Assembly (NCBI GenBank): GCA_050084515.1
Contig: CM114275.1
Location: 2,604,001-2,668,000 of the forward strand
Direction of reading: 5' to 3'
Source: Blasia pusilla
Taxonomy: Eukaryota > Marchantiophyta > Marchantiopsida > Blasiales
DNA length: 64,000 nucleotides
The notes under the pieces: model-generated
Seen by the model: only the letters and a program-made list of their open reading frames with translations
Databases searched by the model: none
Told to the model about the DNA's origin: nothing
Program-made: the position numbers and the translations under genes
Shown: positions 44,268 to 55,776 of the stretch, piece after piece
How positions within the stretch are numbered: the first letter of the stretch is position 1
Layout: every line of letters begins with the position of its first letter

Positions 44268-45018
44268 TCAACCCGTTGGAAAATTTGTAAGTTACATGGG
44301 TTCCTGCAACCCGTCGGACTCCGACGGGTCGTCACAGCTCAAGGTCGGATTCTAGCAACGAGCTAAATGATGCAACCCGTCGGAGTCCGACGGATTGCAT
44401 TCACATTTGTGAATGCCTGGTTTCAACCCATCGGACTCCGACGGGTTGTCAGATAGTCCGTATCAAACGTGAACATAACAACCCGTCGGAGTCTGACAGG
44501 TTGCGCAACTGAATGGAAACTTGCAATTTGATGCGAAATTTGCTAAACCAACTTCCGAATGCAACCCGTTGGACTCCGACGAGTTGATTTCGGCCAAAAA
44601 CAATTGAGTTACAACCCGCCGAGTCCGACGGGTTGCTTTGGGCCAAAAACATACTAAACATGCGGTCAATCGAACAACTCGTCGGAGTCCGACGAGTTGC
44701 TTTCTTCAAAAAACATCCTGAAAAGGCGGCGAGTCGAGCAACTTGTCGGACTCCGACACGTTGATTTGGGCCAAAAACTTATTAAACCTGTGGTCAGTCG
44801 AACAACTCGTCGGAGTCCGACGAGTTGCATTCTTCAAAAAACATCCTTAAAAGGCGTCGAGTCGAGCAACTTGTCGGAGTCCGACGAGTTGCTTTCGGCA
44901 AAAAATATTCTAACCCATTCATCAATCGAGCAACTCGTCGGAACCGACGAGTTGCGTTTGGCCAAAAGCATCCCAACAACAGTGGCGACCCAAACAACTT
45001 GTCGGAGTCCGACGGTTG
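44268..45018. repeat. Palindrome array in gene B intron 2 (E4)
   Basis: About 14 copies. 44803-44827 is a perfect 25-base palindrome of the CTCGTC/GACGAG class. The intron-2 array is thus conserved in place and class between E1, E4 and E5. Confidence 0.85.
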
Positions 45019-45037
45019 GCAGCAAGAAGATACTTAC

Positions 45038-45509
45038 CTGTTCATGGCATGCATTGCCATCTCCACCGTCGCCATGTGATGAGGGAATGGATGAAGGACC
45101 ACTGCCTTCACGCAAAAATGTGCCTCCAAGGAGTTGGGCCGCTCCTCTGCAAACTTGGTCCACGCCATGAACCTGTGATTTCCATCCCAGATGAAGAAAT
45201 ACAGATTCCTCATCCAGTTGAATTTTGTGCCCTCTACTTGCCTTCTGAAATCCTGGTCTCTCATCCTCCAGAATGTGTCGAGCTTATCCAAGTCCTCCTC
45301 CGTAACGAGGGCTTGGGTTCCATGCTCATCGTAAGGCTGAACATAGAAGGGAGGAAAGTCGTCGACGAGGATGCCGCCGCGCCGATTGTTTAAGCTTTCG
45401 CGATGTCCTCGTCGGACTGAATTTCGCGGACGTATTCCATTGTCCGCAATCGGCAGAGTGGAATCCTCGGGGCGTTGTGGCCCTCCATCAGTGCCATCTG
45501 CTTTACCAC
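45038..45509 (-). pseudogene. Gene B exon 2 (E4): ParB/sulfiredoxin-like box
   Basis: Bounded by a good acceptor and a GTAAGT donor. The open part 45038-45291 reads LDTFWRMRDQDFRRQVEGTK, then FFIWDGNHRFMAWTKF, EERPNSLEAHFCVKAVVLHP. W-D-G-N-H-R-F is the hallmark box of ParB-N/sulfiredoxin-like domains, preceded by a hydrophobic strand and followed by a helix, as in those families. The first half (VKQMALMEGHNA, LRTMEYVREI) has frameshifts. In bacteria and phages this domain is often fused to a DNA methyltransferase, which is also the order of gene B. Confidence 0.6.
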
Positions 45510-45599
45510 CTATCAGAACCAGGACAAGATCAATAAGCTACACTGAATTCCCAATGAATTGCAATTCACATAATTCAAAAAACCCAGATCCTCTCTTAC

Positions 45600-46228
45600 C
45601 CGCTCGAAAATTGGGTCGGTTTCTTGACCAGCCAACTTGTCTGAGACAACAAATGGCAAATTGACTGGGAACTCGTCGATCCGATAGAGGTTGATATCTT
45701 CCGTCGGGCTTGGAGACGAGAATGACCGCTCTCCGTCTTCTTCGGAAATGTCCACCATCTCCACGCTGGCGGTCCTTATGACCTCATCGTCCGTGATTTG
45801 AACTTTTGGCGTTTCCGCTATGTTTATTGTGTCCCCGGACTTCATCGGGGACATTTCCCACTCTTAACACTTTCGGTTGGATGGGCACGGCTGTCGTCAA
45901 TGGCTATCACTTTTTCCCTCCTCGCTTTAGCGAATTCTGCTCTCCTCACCGACGCGTCCAGACCCTTCTTTTCTCTCTTTTCGTCGACGATCCTTTTCTT
46001 CAAGGCCTGCGACGTCTCAGCCTCTGCGTTCTGTCTATCGAGCGACTCTTGAACACGTCTCGCAAGAAGCTCCTGGTTGTGCATCTCCGCTTCCCTTTCC
46101 CGCTCCTCGATTTCCTACTGCCTAATTTCATTTTCCGAACGAGGCCCTGGAGATGCTAACGCAGGAGTCCTAATGGACTTCGGAGTGAAGCTCCCAGACT
46201 TGTTTGCTTGAGATTTTTTCCTCGTCAT
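45600..46228 (-). pseudogene. Gene B exon 1 (E4)
   Basis: Starts MTRKKSQANKSGSFTPKS and carries the coiled coil (EIEEREREAEMHNQELLARR). A stop (TAG) interrupts at about 46118. The second half reads EMVDISEEDGERSFSSPSPT and ends FERVRED-like at the GTAAGAG donor. The upstream region has a short tandem repeat of TCTCGCTCTCGTTCGGTC units (46320-46400) not seen in the other copies. Confidence 0.6.
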
Positions 46229-47579
46229 TTTTCCCGGAAATGCCTCCACCTATGTCCATGATGAATCGCTTGATCAGTCGCCTTGCTGATGTTGAGATGA
46301 GTCGCCTTGATGGGTAGCTCAAATCGTCTCGCTCTCGTTCGGTCGAACCGTCTCGCTCTTGTTCGGTCGAACCGTCTCGCTCTCGTTCGGTCAAACAATC
46401 TCGCTCTCGTTCCCTCGTATCGACTCGCGATGACTCGCCGTGTGAAACGCCCCTTGGAATCTGATCAGCTGCTGCGCGGGAGAGAGAGGAATGGAGATCG
46501 CGAAATCAGAAACCGGAAATGAGCGATTTCTGTCCTATTTATACTTTTCGTCCTTTCGACGGTGACGTGCCGGCCGTTACGGAAGTCCGGACGTGAAAAA
46601 TGGCAACCCGTCGGAGTCTGACAGGTTGCGCGCCTCCGCCGTCCTGGGAAGATAACGCAAGGTGCGCGAGCAACCCCTAGGATACCGATAGGTAAAGCGC
46701 CTCCGCCATCTTCGGACAAGAACGCGAGGTACCCGCGCAACCCGTCGGTCTTTGACGGGTTGCTCGCGCACCTCGCGTTAGCTTCCCAGAACGGCGGAGG
46801 CGCGCAACCTGTCTGAGACCGACATGTTGCGCGCCTCCGCCGTCTTCGGACAAGAACGGGACGTACCCGCGCAATCCGTCGGAGACCGTTGGGTTGCAAC
46901 TTCCCTTGTCAAGGGTTAACAACGCGGGCTTCCCGCGCAACTCGTCAGAGTCCGTCAGGTTGCACGCTTCCTTCATGTAAGCGAAACAAGGCGAGGCCCT
47001 TGCGCAACCCGTCGGAGGGCGACGGGTTGCACGCCTTGCCGTCTTTGGGCAAATAGGTGCGGCACCCGCGGAACTCGTTGGGAACATACGGTTTGCACGC
47101 TTCCTTCATGTAAGTGTTACACCGTGAGATAATTGGGCAACCCGTTTGATGCCGACGGGTTGCAAGCCTTCGGCATCTTCGGGCAAGAAGGAGCGGTATC
47201 CGAGCAACTCGTCGGAGAGCGACGGGTTGCCAACTTTGACCATGTTTGCGTTTGAAGGTAAGGCAGAAGCGTGCAACCCGTCCGAAGCCGACGGGTTGCA
47301 GGCTTCGCTTAGCTTGGGTTAATTGTTGAGTTACCAAGACTCCGACGGGTTCCAACAAAATGAAGTGTGCTTCGCAACCCACGTCTCTGCTTCCCAAATC
47401 CGGTAACACATTGCAACAAAATTGAATTTGTTGCAACAGAATTGGATCCATTGTGTCAGACAATGTCACCTACCGAACTTCATCTTGTCAGTAAAAATCT
47501 GTCAGGAGTATCTGTTTTCCTATTCACTATAAATTAAAAATTCACATTCTCACCCTCCTCCCGTACAAAATTTCTGGGA
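46229..47579. promoter_or_regulatory. Divergent A/B promoter region with palindromes (E4)
   Basis: The gene B TATA box (minus) is at 46536-46543 and the gene A TATA box TATAAATT at 47528-47535. The palindrome array is at 46602-47353. A short tandem repeat lies at 46320-46400 in the gene B leader. Confidence 0.65.
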
Positions 47580-49783
47580 ATGGATAATTATGTGAAGCTC
47601 ACTTGTGGCAGTCATCTGGCGGCCCTTCCTCAATCAAAACTCATTTGACCGCAAGCTCGTGAGTCTTTCATAGTAGTGGATGAAAATTTTCTCTCTGTTC
47701 GATTTCTTCTCCAAATTGGAACCATCTTTGTATCCAAAGATGTTAGGGTGGACGGTAGAGAAGACATAATAGGTGAGACAGTCCAGCCAGTGACTGCATA
47801 CCGTAAAGTATGGAATCTCCTACCTCTAGTAAATGGTCAAAACAGAGTTTACGGCCTGCCCCTGAATTCGTCTGTTTCCCAAGTAGACGGTGGAGAATTT
47901 CCTAGTGCTCCGAGCTCTACGTTTGCAACTCCTAGCTCAGTATATCCGGCTTCGACTCCAACTTCACACGCTCGTATCAATGTTGTTCTTCTTGAAGAGA
48001 TTCCGGATGTTATCAACCTCAGTGGATCTGTTGGACACCAACCAGGCCCTCTGTCCACCTACTCGTTCCTCTTGCGAGTATCAGGCAATAGTTTGCTTTC
48101 GTCTCCGGCCTTGAAAATCTTCAAGCACATTCTTGTCGACGAGCTGCCGCCCACGTACGATGGTAATTGCATTTTTGAGTTGCCTCCACTTGCTGCTCCT
48201 ACTCAAAAGAAAGATGGAGGACACCTGAAGGGTATGGACAGAAAGTCTGATTGTCATCGATGGTGTAGGCTTCAACGGACTAGTGCTTCAATTCCAGATG
48301 GTCCTTGGATTGTCTCCCGCCGCCAATGCGTGGGAGCCTTGGAGTGTAGAAGTCCAGCATGCCCGTATCTAGAGCGCAACGGGCGAGTCAATACGTCGCA
48401 ATTCCCCCCCCAAGAATGCACAAACTCCATACGAGGTCGGTGCCACCATACCGCCGGGAGGCCATCGATTTCCTCATTGTCAAGCATCGCCCTTATGGGT
48501 TGGAGCGTGCCTTGCATACATATTTTTCATTGTCCACGACTTGGGCTCCACGTTAGAGTAGATAAGGTTGGCAGTTCATGTTGGCTCCCACACTCATCCT
48601 GTGAACGATGCAATTCAGAGACACATCAAGGAGGATGTGGCGAAGAAAGTTGCTGAGGTCTATAGAAACTCTCCGGGTTCAAAGCCCGGAGTGATCAAGC
48701 TCACAACGGCATCACAAATTTGTGAACAATTGCTTGGAATCCCTGGACAGGGAGAGATCACGGCAGTTGAGGAGAAACAACTCTGGGAAAATCTCGCATT
48801 TTTCGCTGATCCTGAATGCTTCCGGAATTTGCTGCGTCAAATACGAGTTCTGGATGGAAAGACGGCCGAAATGGATGCCATCGCCAGAATCAAGGCCAAC
48901 TCCAGATTTCCATTCATTCAGAGATGGCAGTTCAAGAGCTAAGGAGGTGAGGGATCTAGGGCCTATGTCTTCAAAATGTCAACCACAGGTCCGTCGAGTG
49001 GCCTCGATCTTATATATCGAATGAGGGAAGGGGAAGATCTTTACGGGAGCTGGGTAAGCTTTGATATTTGCTCACAGTCTTTGAACGGATGGTTGACGAT
49101 GAGTGCTCACATTTATGACCATGTGGAGAAGGGACTCAAAACTATATTTGTCTCTGTGAAGTAAAGCGTAAGACGTTGGCGGTTTGAAGATGTCTTTGGT
49201 TACTCTTATTGGAGATGGTGAAGGAAAACAAAAGGCCACCTCCGGAAATTTATGGGTTCATGGCAGACAATGCACAACCTGGGTGGATTCCTATCCGGGA
49301 AGTGTTCTGGGGTGGAGAGGTTCAACCGGAGAGGGAAAGGTCGGATGCTTTCCATTGGAAAGCATCCGACCTTTCCCGCTCCGGAACTGTGTGACCCGGT
49401 ACACCAAATCTTGCATCAAGGAGAATAAGAGGACAGAGCATGTCACTCTACTCCAACGCTGCAAGGACAGCAAAACCTTGAAGCAGGCCATGGAATGCCA
49501 GGAAGAACTTCATGTATGGTGGAGGAAGCATGCGATTGAGGGGAAGTACAAAGAGTTGTGCTCTTGGTTGAGTTGGTGGACTGTACGTATGAGACACAAG
49601 GGAAACTTCATGCGGCAGGTGAGTTCACTATTTTGTCTTGTCAAGCTCACGCTGAGAATTGTTTGTAAAGTTGCAGCTCAGGTTGAGAAGCGTGGGAACT
49701 ATAGGGATTTCAAACCGAAGAAACCAAGAAAGTTGTCGGATGCGACGGGTTGCCCGAGTGTGCAACCCGACGAAAACCGACGG
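47580..49783 (+). pseudogene. Gene A copy 4: transposase, cut by gypsy insertion
   Basis: Begins MDNYVKLTCGSHLAALPQ and has a stop at about 47647. It is then open at 47676-48656 (326 codons) through FLLQIGTIFVSKDVRVDG, the linker and the Cys fingers. The frame continues in 48568-48942 with HIKEDVAKKVAEVYRNSPGS, and the core at 49070-49620 has IYGFMADNAQPGWIPI and ECQEELHVWWRKHAI. A fold-back at 49326-49384 disrupts the core. The donor after NFMRQ is at about 49619. The gypsy LTR starts in the palindromes that follow. Confidence 0.55.
49326..49384. repeat. Perfect fold-back inside the transposase core
   Basis: The 22-base stretch 49333-49354 is followed, after one base, by its exact reverse complement (49356-49377). 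One-mismatch extensions reach about 49326 and 49384. Other gene A copies have only the first arm followed by normal sequence, so this is a recent template-switch or inverted duplication. Confidence 0.8.
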
Positions 49784-51037
49784 TGTCGTATAGTAAAATC
49801 AACTAGTGTGTAAACTCCTTCGTCATTAATTATAAGTGTTAGATAGAGTTTCATTAGTATTAAGTAAATTGGCTTAGAAAAAGGAGATTCTTATGTTTAA
49901 ACCTCTTTATGGTGCCTCTTTTATGCGGGCCCAACTTTAGGAAAAGAAGGTAATAAATAAAAGATGACTTTATAAAAGTAAAGTAGTTGCTTTAATGAAA
50001 AGCAAAAGTAGTCTTGGTTGGTGGCTAGGTTAGTTGGGGTAATTTGGAAAATATCATGTGGGTAAAAGAGGATATTTTGGAAGAGATAAGAGGAAATCTA
50101 CTTGTGTCAAAATGTGATTGACTAAGCCTTGAGAGGAAGCCATGTGGCACAAGATAAGATAAGCTCTATTTCGTACTCTTGTGGATCCCTTGTGAGTATA
50201 TAAAGAGAAGGGACCTTCAAGGGTTCATCACCTTCTATTCCACATCTTGAGTCTCTCGTGTCTCTCTTGAGTGTATGACTTTGGGATTGCTTGCTCTTCC
50301 AATGAGAGTGGATCACCCCTCTTGGGAGAGTAACTTGACCATGGTCTATTCTTCGAGAGATTTCTAGAGAGGTTTGTCACCGTAGAGGAGTTCAGTCATA
50401 CTAAAATAGCGGATGTTTTGGCTTGTTACTTCCCCAATGAGAGTGGATTACCCCTCTTGGGAGAATAACTCCGCCAAAACCCATTCTTGAGGATAGTAGA
50501 GAATGTCTGTCAAGCATGGATAGGGGTGGAGCACGAGCTGTGCCCGACTTTCCTTACCTCAATCCTTACCATGTCAAGGTACTCTTTGTAGATAGGCACT
50601 GGTTCACTCGCTATTTAGTTTATCACTTTGGGGAGGTGTTCATGAACCAGGTCATGCAATCTCCAACTCTGGTGATTCTTCCTATTGTCACATATGGAAG
50701 GACATGGGATTGTACTTTGTATGTCCTTATATAGCGATCCATGGATGTCAATAGGCCTGCTCAAGTAGGGTTTAACACTAGTTGTGCTATCTTCCTCGTG
50801 TATAAGCGTAAAATAGTTTATAGGGATTTTATAGTTAGGAATTTTGGGGTCCGATGTTACGAAGAAATGATCGCCTCGGCACTTCCATTTGTGATACCTG
50901 TCGTGAGAGAATGGAGAGTGTACATCATAATTTTGTATTGAAAAAGGATAACTTATTAGAGAGTTCACCTTGCATCGACCGCATCTACCGCAGCTAGAAG
51001 GCGCGCCCTTGCTCGAAGAAAGACTTTCGACACGACA
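49784..51037 (+). repeat. 5' LTR of gypsy copy 2
   Basis: Starts TGTCGT and ends ACGACA, 1254 bases, with TG...CA ends. The TATA box TATATAAA is at 50197-50204, so transcription should start near 50225 and R/U5 is long (about 800 bases). Two direct copies of a 37-base stretch lie at 50301 and 50436. The 72-codon frame is at 50516. Confidence 0.8.
50516..50941 (+). other. Two in-frame reading frames in the LTR leader, split by TAG
   Basis: 50516-50734 reads MDRGGARAVPDFPYLNPYHV and ends with TAG. Six bases later, in the same frame, 50741-50941 reads MDVNRPAQVGFNTSCAIFLV. The stop and spacing are the same in the other two LTRs (23572/23565 and 32750/32740 regions). No family is recognised. Another long frame runs antisense (50615-50968), so sequence conservation alone may explain both. 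Confidence 0.35.
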
Positions 51038-51039
51038 AA

Positions 51040-51057
51040 TGGTGTTTCCACTGAGAG
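51040..51057 (+). promoter_or_regulatory. Candidate primer binding site
   Basis: TGGTGTTTCCACTGAGAG starts two bases after the LTR, the usual place for pairing with a tRNA 3' CCA end. Copy 1 has a C in place of the third T of GTTT. The tRNA was not identified. Confidence 0.5.
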
Positions 51058-51103
51058 CTCTTTGAGGCGGTAGTTTGTGTTTGTAAGTTGGAGTCTTATC
51101 AAG

Positions 51104-52740
51104 ATGACTACTTTTGGGAGTACTTCATCAATGGGAACTGAGGGAGCTGAGGATCTTCTCCGAACTTTGACAACATTGTTGAGCCAACAAGGAGGAGTTC
51201 ACATCGGAGAGCAAAGATCAACAAGGGCTCTCCAAGCGATTGTGAAGAAGTTGGGGAGATTTGATGGCAGGAACATCACCAAGTATGTTCGAGAGTACGT
51301 CTGTGAGATGGAGGTAAACCGTGTACCCGAAGGTGATATGGTGTCAAGTTTTGAGTTAGCTATAATACCAGAGATCCGTAGTCAAGTAAAGAAGTTGAGA
51401 GCAGAAAATCCAACCTCATGGGAGGAGTACGAACAGTTGCTGAAAGGAGAATTCTTCGATGATGATGTGGATTGGGTGACTAAGAGGAGTTTTCTAGAAT
51501 GGATAGAGCAACGTCCAGGGAAGGGAATGACTCCAAATGAGTTGTTGCGTGAGTTTGAGAAGCGGTTTTTTCAGCTTTCTCCTTCTGAAAGGGCAACTCT
51601 AGACTTGAGGAAAACGGAGTTATTCCTTGAGGCGGCAGATGAGAATTTGGAGGACAAGCTTTTCATAATGTTGGCGGACAAGAATGAAGAAGGAGGTGTC
51701 AGCACTAATTGGAAGAAAGTGGAAGAAGTTGTTGCTATCCTCACAAAGCAAAGTCAAAGTAGAGGTAGAACCACAGTATTCAAGTCGGAGGTACCAATTT
51801 CAAATCCATTGCCTAAGCCCATGCCAACAAAGCTTGAAGATTCTACCATTGATGAGTTGGTGAAAGGTTTGAGAGAGTTGAGAGTAGAAATGGCTGAGCT
51901 TAAACTTGATAGGAATCCTAGTGTTGGTGCTCCTTCAACAAGTAAGAACTTTGTGAGAAGATGTATATGGTGTGATAGTGTTGAGCATCAACGTCGAGAA
52001 TGTGAGAAATTTTCAGAAGCTCTTAGAAATGGAATAGTAAACTTCAAAGATGGGAAGATTCATTCAACGCAGACTTGTATGCCGTTGAATACCAACTTTG
52101 GTAGAGGAGGTATGAAAGGCTTAGTGAGAAGTCAAGTAGGAGTTGCCACTACGACATTAGATTCTTATACCTTTGCAATAAAAATAGAAGCGCCTATTGT
52201 ATCTGTAGCTAAAAGTGAATCATTAAAATTTCCTCGAGAAGTTATGATACGAGGGGCAGAGACTTTCCGTCATCTGACTGGATGGGATGATCCAGTGGAA
52301 GCTGGGTGTGTTAAAGCATACCTAGCACAAGAGAAACATGTGAGTTGGCAAGATGCTAGTGTGGAGGAGAAGAGGAGACGCGACAATGATGGTGTTGATG
52401 TTGAGGAAGCCGCAAGAAGAGCAAGGATCTTAAGAAGGAAAGGACAACCGGAGGCGCAACCATCAAGAGAAGAAAGACCTTCCACATTTGAATATGTGAG
52501 GGATTCTCATGTCAAAGAAGCAAGGACAAAGGAGAACGAATTGAGGTCTCCTCAGAAGACCAAGGGTAAGACTCCTACATACAAGCTGCAGTCTCATATC
52601 GAGACAAGCATGAATTTAAAGGAGATTCTTGAGGAGAGGATTTTGGATGCGAAAATAGAGTTTTCTTTGAGGGAAGTCTTGGGCATAGCCAAACATGACT
52701 TTCATGAGTTGATCATAGATGTGATCAAAAGGAAGAGGTA
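51104..52740 (+). pseudogene. gag of gypsy copy 2
   Basis: Open from MTTFGSTSSMGTEGAEDLLR for about 545 codons to a TAG at 52739; the ATG at 51104 is chosen over the one at 51077 for its context after the leader. It has a retrotransposon-gag-like helical region (RFDGRNITKYVREYVCEMEV, ELLREFEKRFFQLSPSE) and a zinc knuckle C-x2-C-x4-H-x4-C (CIWCDSVEHQRREC, about 51964). The C-terminal basic region is RRARILRRKGQPEAQPS. Copy 1 has CAG where this copy has TAG, so the stop is probably a mutation and gag once ran on into protease. Confidence 0.7.
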
Positions 52741-52859
52741 GATGACTGCAGATATGGTGATGGCGAGAGCTTTGGATACTGACATCACAGAAGAAGAAGA
52801 TGAAGAGCTTTGCCAAGTGTTTGGACAAAAGCTTGACTTACGGGGAAAAGAGGCGAGAG

Positions 52860-53398
52860 AAGGAAAAGCCTTGACATAACAAGGTGAAGAAAGGCATAAT
52901 GGTGGACACTATTCCCGATCATATTGGGCGCGTGCAACGATGGAGGCTAGAGTTCGACTTGGCTCTCTTCAAGAGTTAGTTCTGGCTCTCGTTGATCATG
53001 GTTCGGAGATCAACATCATGTCGCGAAGTGTGTACGACAAAGGGATGTGGCCAATTGATATAGGGCATGGATGGGTACTACGAGCGGCTAACAACCAAAA
53101 AGGTGAACTCTATGGTGCTTGTCCATCCGTCAAAACTCGTATCGGAGATGTGTTGATTGAGCAAAATTTCTTTGTTCAGAATGGAGCTGCTTATCCTGTG
53201 ATTCTTGGGCAACCTTACATCATAGCATCTAGAATGGAGACCAAAGTCATGGATGATGGGTCTCATTATGCCCGTATTAGAAGTCAGGATGGAACAAGAT
53301 CAGTTCAATTCCTTACTGTACGAGTAGGTCATGAAAGGAATAGAGAGAAGTTGAGAGATGGTCCTATGAAGGTAGAGAAAGAGTTTTCGGATTTTTAG
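52860..53398 (+). pseudogene. Protease region of gypsy copy 2
   Basis: After a second stop near 52878 the frame is open at 52940-53398. LALVDHGSEINIMSRSVYD holds the D-H-G-S active site of a retropepsin-like protease. GDVLIEQNFFVQNGAAYPVI and LGQPYI follow, which match the flap and the I-L-G-x motif region of gypsy proteases. Confidence 0.7.
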
Positions 53399-53535
53399 TT
53401 AGCACTCCTATAGAGCGGGAATATGGGGGTGCAGAGAAAAGAAAGAGTCTTCCGCCAGTAGAGGGGGAAGAATCATTTATGTTTAGGTGTGGGTTTTCTC
53501 AGTGTTTTTCTTCGTGGTCTAGTAGATTCAAAATG

Positions 53536-55134
53536 ATGAAAGAAATGAATGAAAAGAAAAGACGTTTTATGAAAAAAAAGGAGGGTCTGTTAAAATGTGA
53601 GGGTGTTCTATTAGATGGAGAGTTCATTAGTGGGATGTATGAAGAAGAGGGTTTTGGAGATAGTCTTGAAGAGGTATTTACCCAGATAAACACCGATTCG
53701 CTGGATACAAGTGTGATTACAATTCACTCGCGTGAGTTGCATGAAGAGATATCAAGGTTCATGGAAGGAGAAAATGAATATGAATCTACGGAGAAGGAAG
53801 CGGATGGGCACGGGTTTGAGTCTGACGAACATCCCATGGAGGCACAAGTGCACACAAAATACAAGATAGTGGCCCGGAAGGTGAAACCAATGGCTACTCA
53901 ACTACCAGAGGGTTGTGGGAGACAAGTAGAACGTGCATCAATGGAGCCAAGTCTGCGGGATGTCAAGAAGATAGGACACAAGTTCACAGAAGAGATGCTA
54001 GATCGTCTGCAAATCGGAGGGGGTGAGTTTCTCACAGAAATTGAAAGAAAATGCTTTCGGGAGATGTTAAGGAGACATGGTAAGGCTTTCTCTTTTACTA
54101 CACAAGAAATTGGTTGTGTAGACACGAGTGTGGTGGCACCGATGGTAATTTTCACAGTTCCACATGTGCCTTGGGATTTGAAACCCATACCAGTACCACG
54201 AGCTATGATTCCCAAGCTGATTGAGTTATTGAAGGAGAAGATGCAGATGGGTATCTTAGAGCCATCTATGGGGCCTTTCTCGAGTCGATGGTTCACTGTG
54301 CCGAAGAAATCAGGAGCTCTCCGATTCATTCAAGATATGCAACCGGAAAATAAGGTAACCATTCGAAATATGGGAGCGGGGCCTAGAATAGATGAAGTCG
54401 CAGAAGCTTTTGCAGCCCATGCTATCTATTCTATAGGAGATTTGCACTCAGGATATGATCAATTCCAATTAGCTACAGAGAGTAGAGATATTACCACTAT
54501 GCGCACTCGACTTGGGCTTGTAAGAATGTGCACATTACCTCAAGGAGCAACAAATTCTGTCGCTCACATGCAGAGTGCAATGAATAAGATCTTGAGAGAG
54601 TTCATTCCTGAGAAAACCATTCCTTTTGTAGATGATATCCCTATAAAGGGGTGTGCAATAGAAGATAGGATTGAGAGGGTTGTGAAAGATGGGTGTAGAA
54701 AGTTTGTGTCTGATCATATTCGAGACGTGGATATGATCCTAACAAGACTAGAAGAGGTCAATCTTACTCTTTATGGAGAAAAGTGTAGCTTTGGGGTTCC
54801 TCAGATCGTGGTAGTGGGTCATCTTTGTGGAGAGTTTGGCCGAAAACCAAATCCAGCAAAAGTTGATTTCATTGGGAGGATACGAGAATGCGAAAATATC
54901 ACCGAAGTGAGAAGGTTTTTAGGAGCTTGTGTGTTCTATCAAGTGTGGATTCCTCATTTTGGCCACATATCTGATCCTTTGTATGAGTTGTTGAGAAAGA
55001 AGAAGAAGTTCACTTGGGAGAAGAAGCAAAGAGCAAAGAATGATGCGATTGAAGGAGGCATTGAAGTCGCCACCGGTTCTACGACAAATGAGCTACTTAA
55101 TGCGGACGATCTATTATCATCGAGTGGACACTAG
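53536..55134 (+). pseudogene. Reverse transcriptase of gypsy copy 2
   Basis: Long open frame (551 codons from 53479). An acidic linker (YEEEGFGDSLEEVF) precedes the RT: PVPRAMIPKLIELLKEKMQ, SRWFTVPKKSGALRF, YDQFQL, LPQGATNS and the FVDDIPIKG catalytic box. CSFGVPQIVVVGH and RRFLGACVFYQVWIP are the thumb/connection. A one-base insertion near 55035 shifts the frame before RNase H. Confidence 0.8.
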
Positions 55135-55776
55135 CCCTATTGCTATCGGATGGCGGTTAGGCGGGGATGATGACGGAAGGAAGAAGATTTGCGACAAGGT
55201 TTGGAGCTCATACACTTACGGAACGACAGAGGAGGTACCCTCAGGTAAAGAGGGAGCTTTGGGGAGTTGTAACTGCAATGAAAGCTGAGAAGGAGTATCT
55301 TATGGGAGCCTATCTATTGCTTGAGGTTGATTGTCTACCTTTGTTAGGTATGATTGCGAATTGTACGACTCCAGATATAGCCATGCTACGTTGGATAGCC
55401 TACATTAGGTCTTTGAATCCACAATTGAAGCATATAGCTGGGAAAGAGAACTCAGTAGCTGACATGTTGTCTAGAGCTAGATTTAGTCAAGAAGAAGATA
55501 TGGAGGCAACTGAGATAGATGAGGAATATGCACATGTGTGGCAAGTGTTATCTCAAGAACGAGGTGGCATAGAGGATGTTCTAGCCTTCAAAGAGGATTT
55601 GTATGAGGGCAGGTTAAAAGAAATTGGGCGCTATTTAAGCACTCTGCAAAGAGATGAAGGGTGGGTAGAAAAGTTCTTCAAGGAGATTCGGCACAAGGCG
55701 TATGGCTATCTACTACAAGATGGATATCTTTGGAAAAGGCCAAAGAGGAAAGATGGAATGCCCTTGAGGGTGGTGG
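55040..55776 (+). pseudogene. RNase H and start of integrase, gypsy copy 2
   Basis: The shifted frame resumes with VDTSPIAIGWRLG. 55167-55787 then carries RFGAHTLTERQRRYPQVKRE, VDCLPLLGM and HIAGKENSVADMLSR, the end of RNase H. The acidic and basic stretch up to KRPKRKDGMPLRVV precedes the integrase zinc module. It breaks off at the E5 junction. Confidence 0.7.

Larger units (their letters stand above)
39534..49783 (-). mobile_element. Composite element E4, reversed, inserted in E3
   Basis: The R-type terminus starts GGGGGCTGGTATTCTGG at 39534, directly after gene A sequence of E3. The order is exon C, gene B exons 4 to 1 (minus), the A/B spacer, gene A (plus). Gene A is cut at 49784 by a gypsy element, and the L terminus is not seen. 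This is the most complete gene B in the window: all four exons and three introns are present. Confidence 0.65.
49784..55776 (+). mobile_element. Ty3/gypsy retrotransposon copy 2, 3' truncated
   Basis: Order: LTR (49784-51037), primer binding site, gag, protease, RT, RNase H, start of integrase. It ends at 55776 inside the integrase region, where E5 begins, so the rest and the 3' LTR are outside or lost. It sits in the palindromes of E4's gene A intron. Confidence 0.8.

Noticed and set aside
49050-49073. Possible 24-base intron (GTAAGC...CACAG) in the transposase core
   Set aside because: Far below known minimum intron sizes, a multiple of three, and open in frame; simpler as coding sequence.
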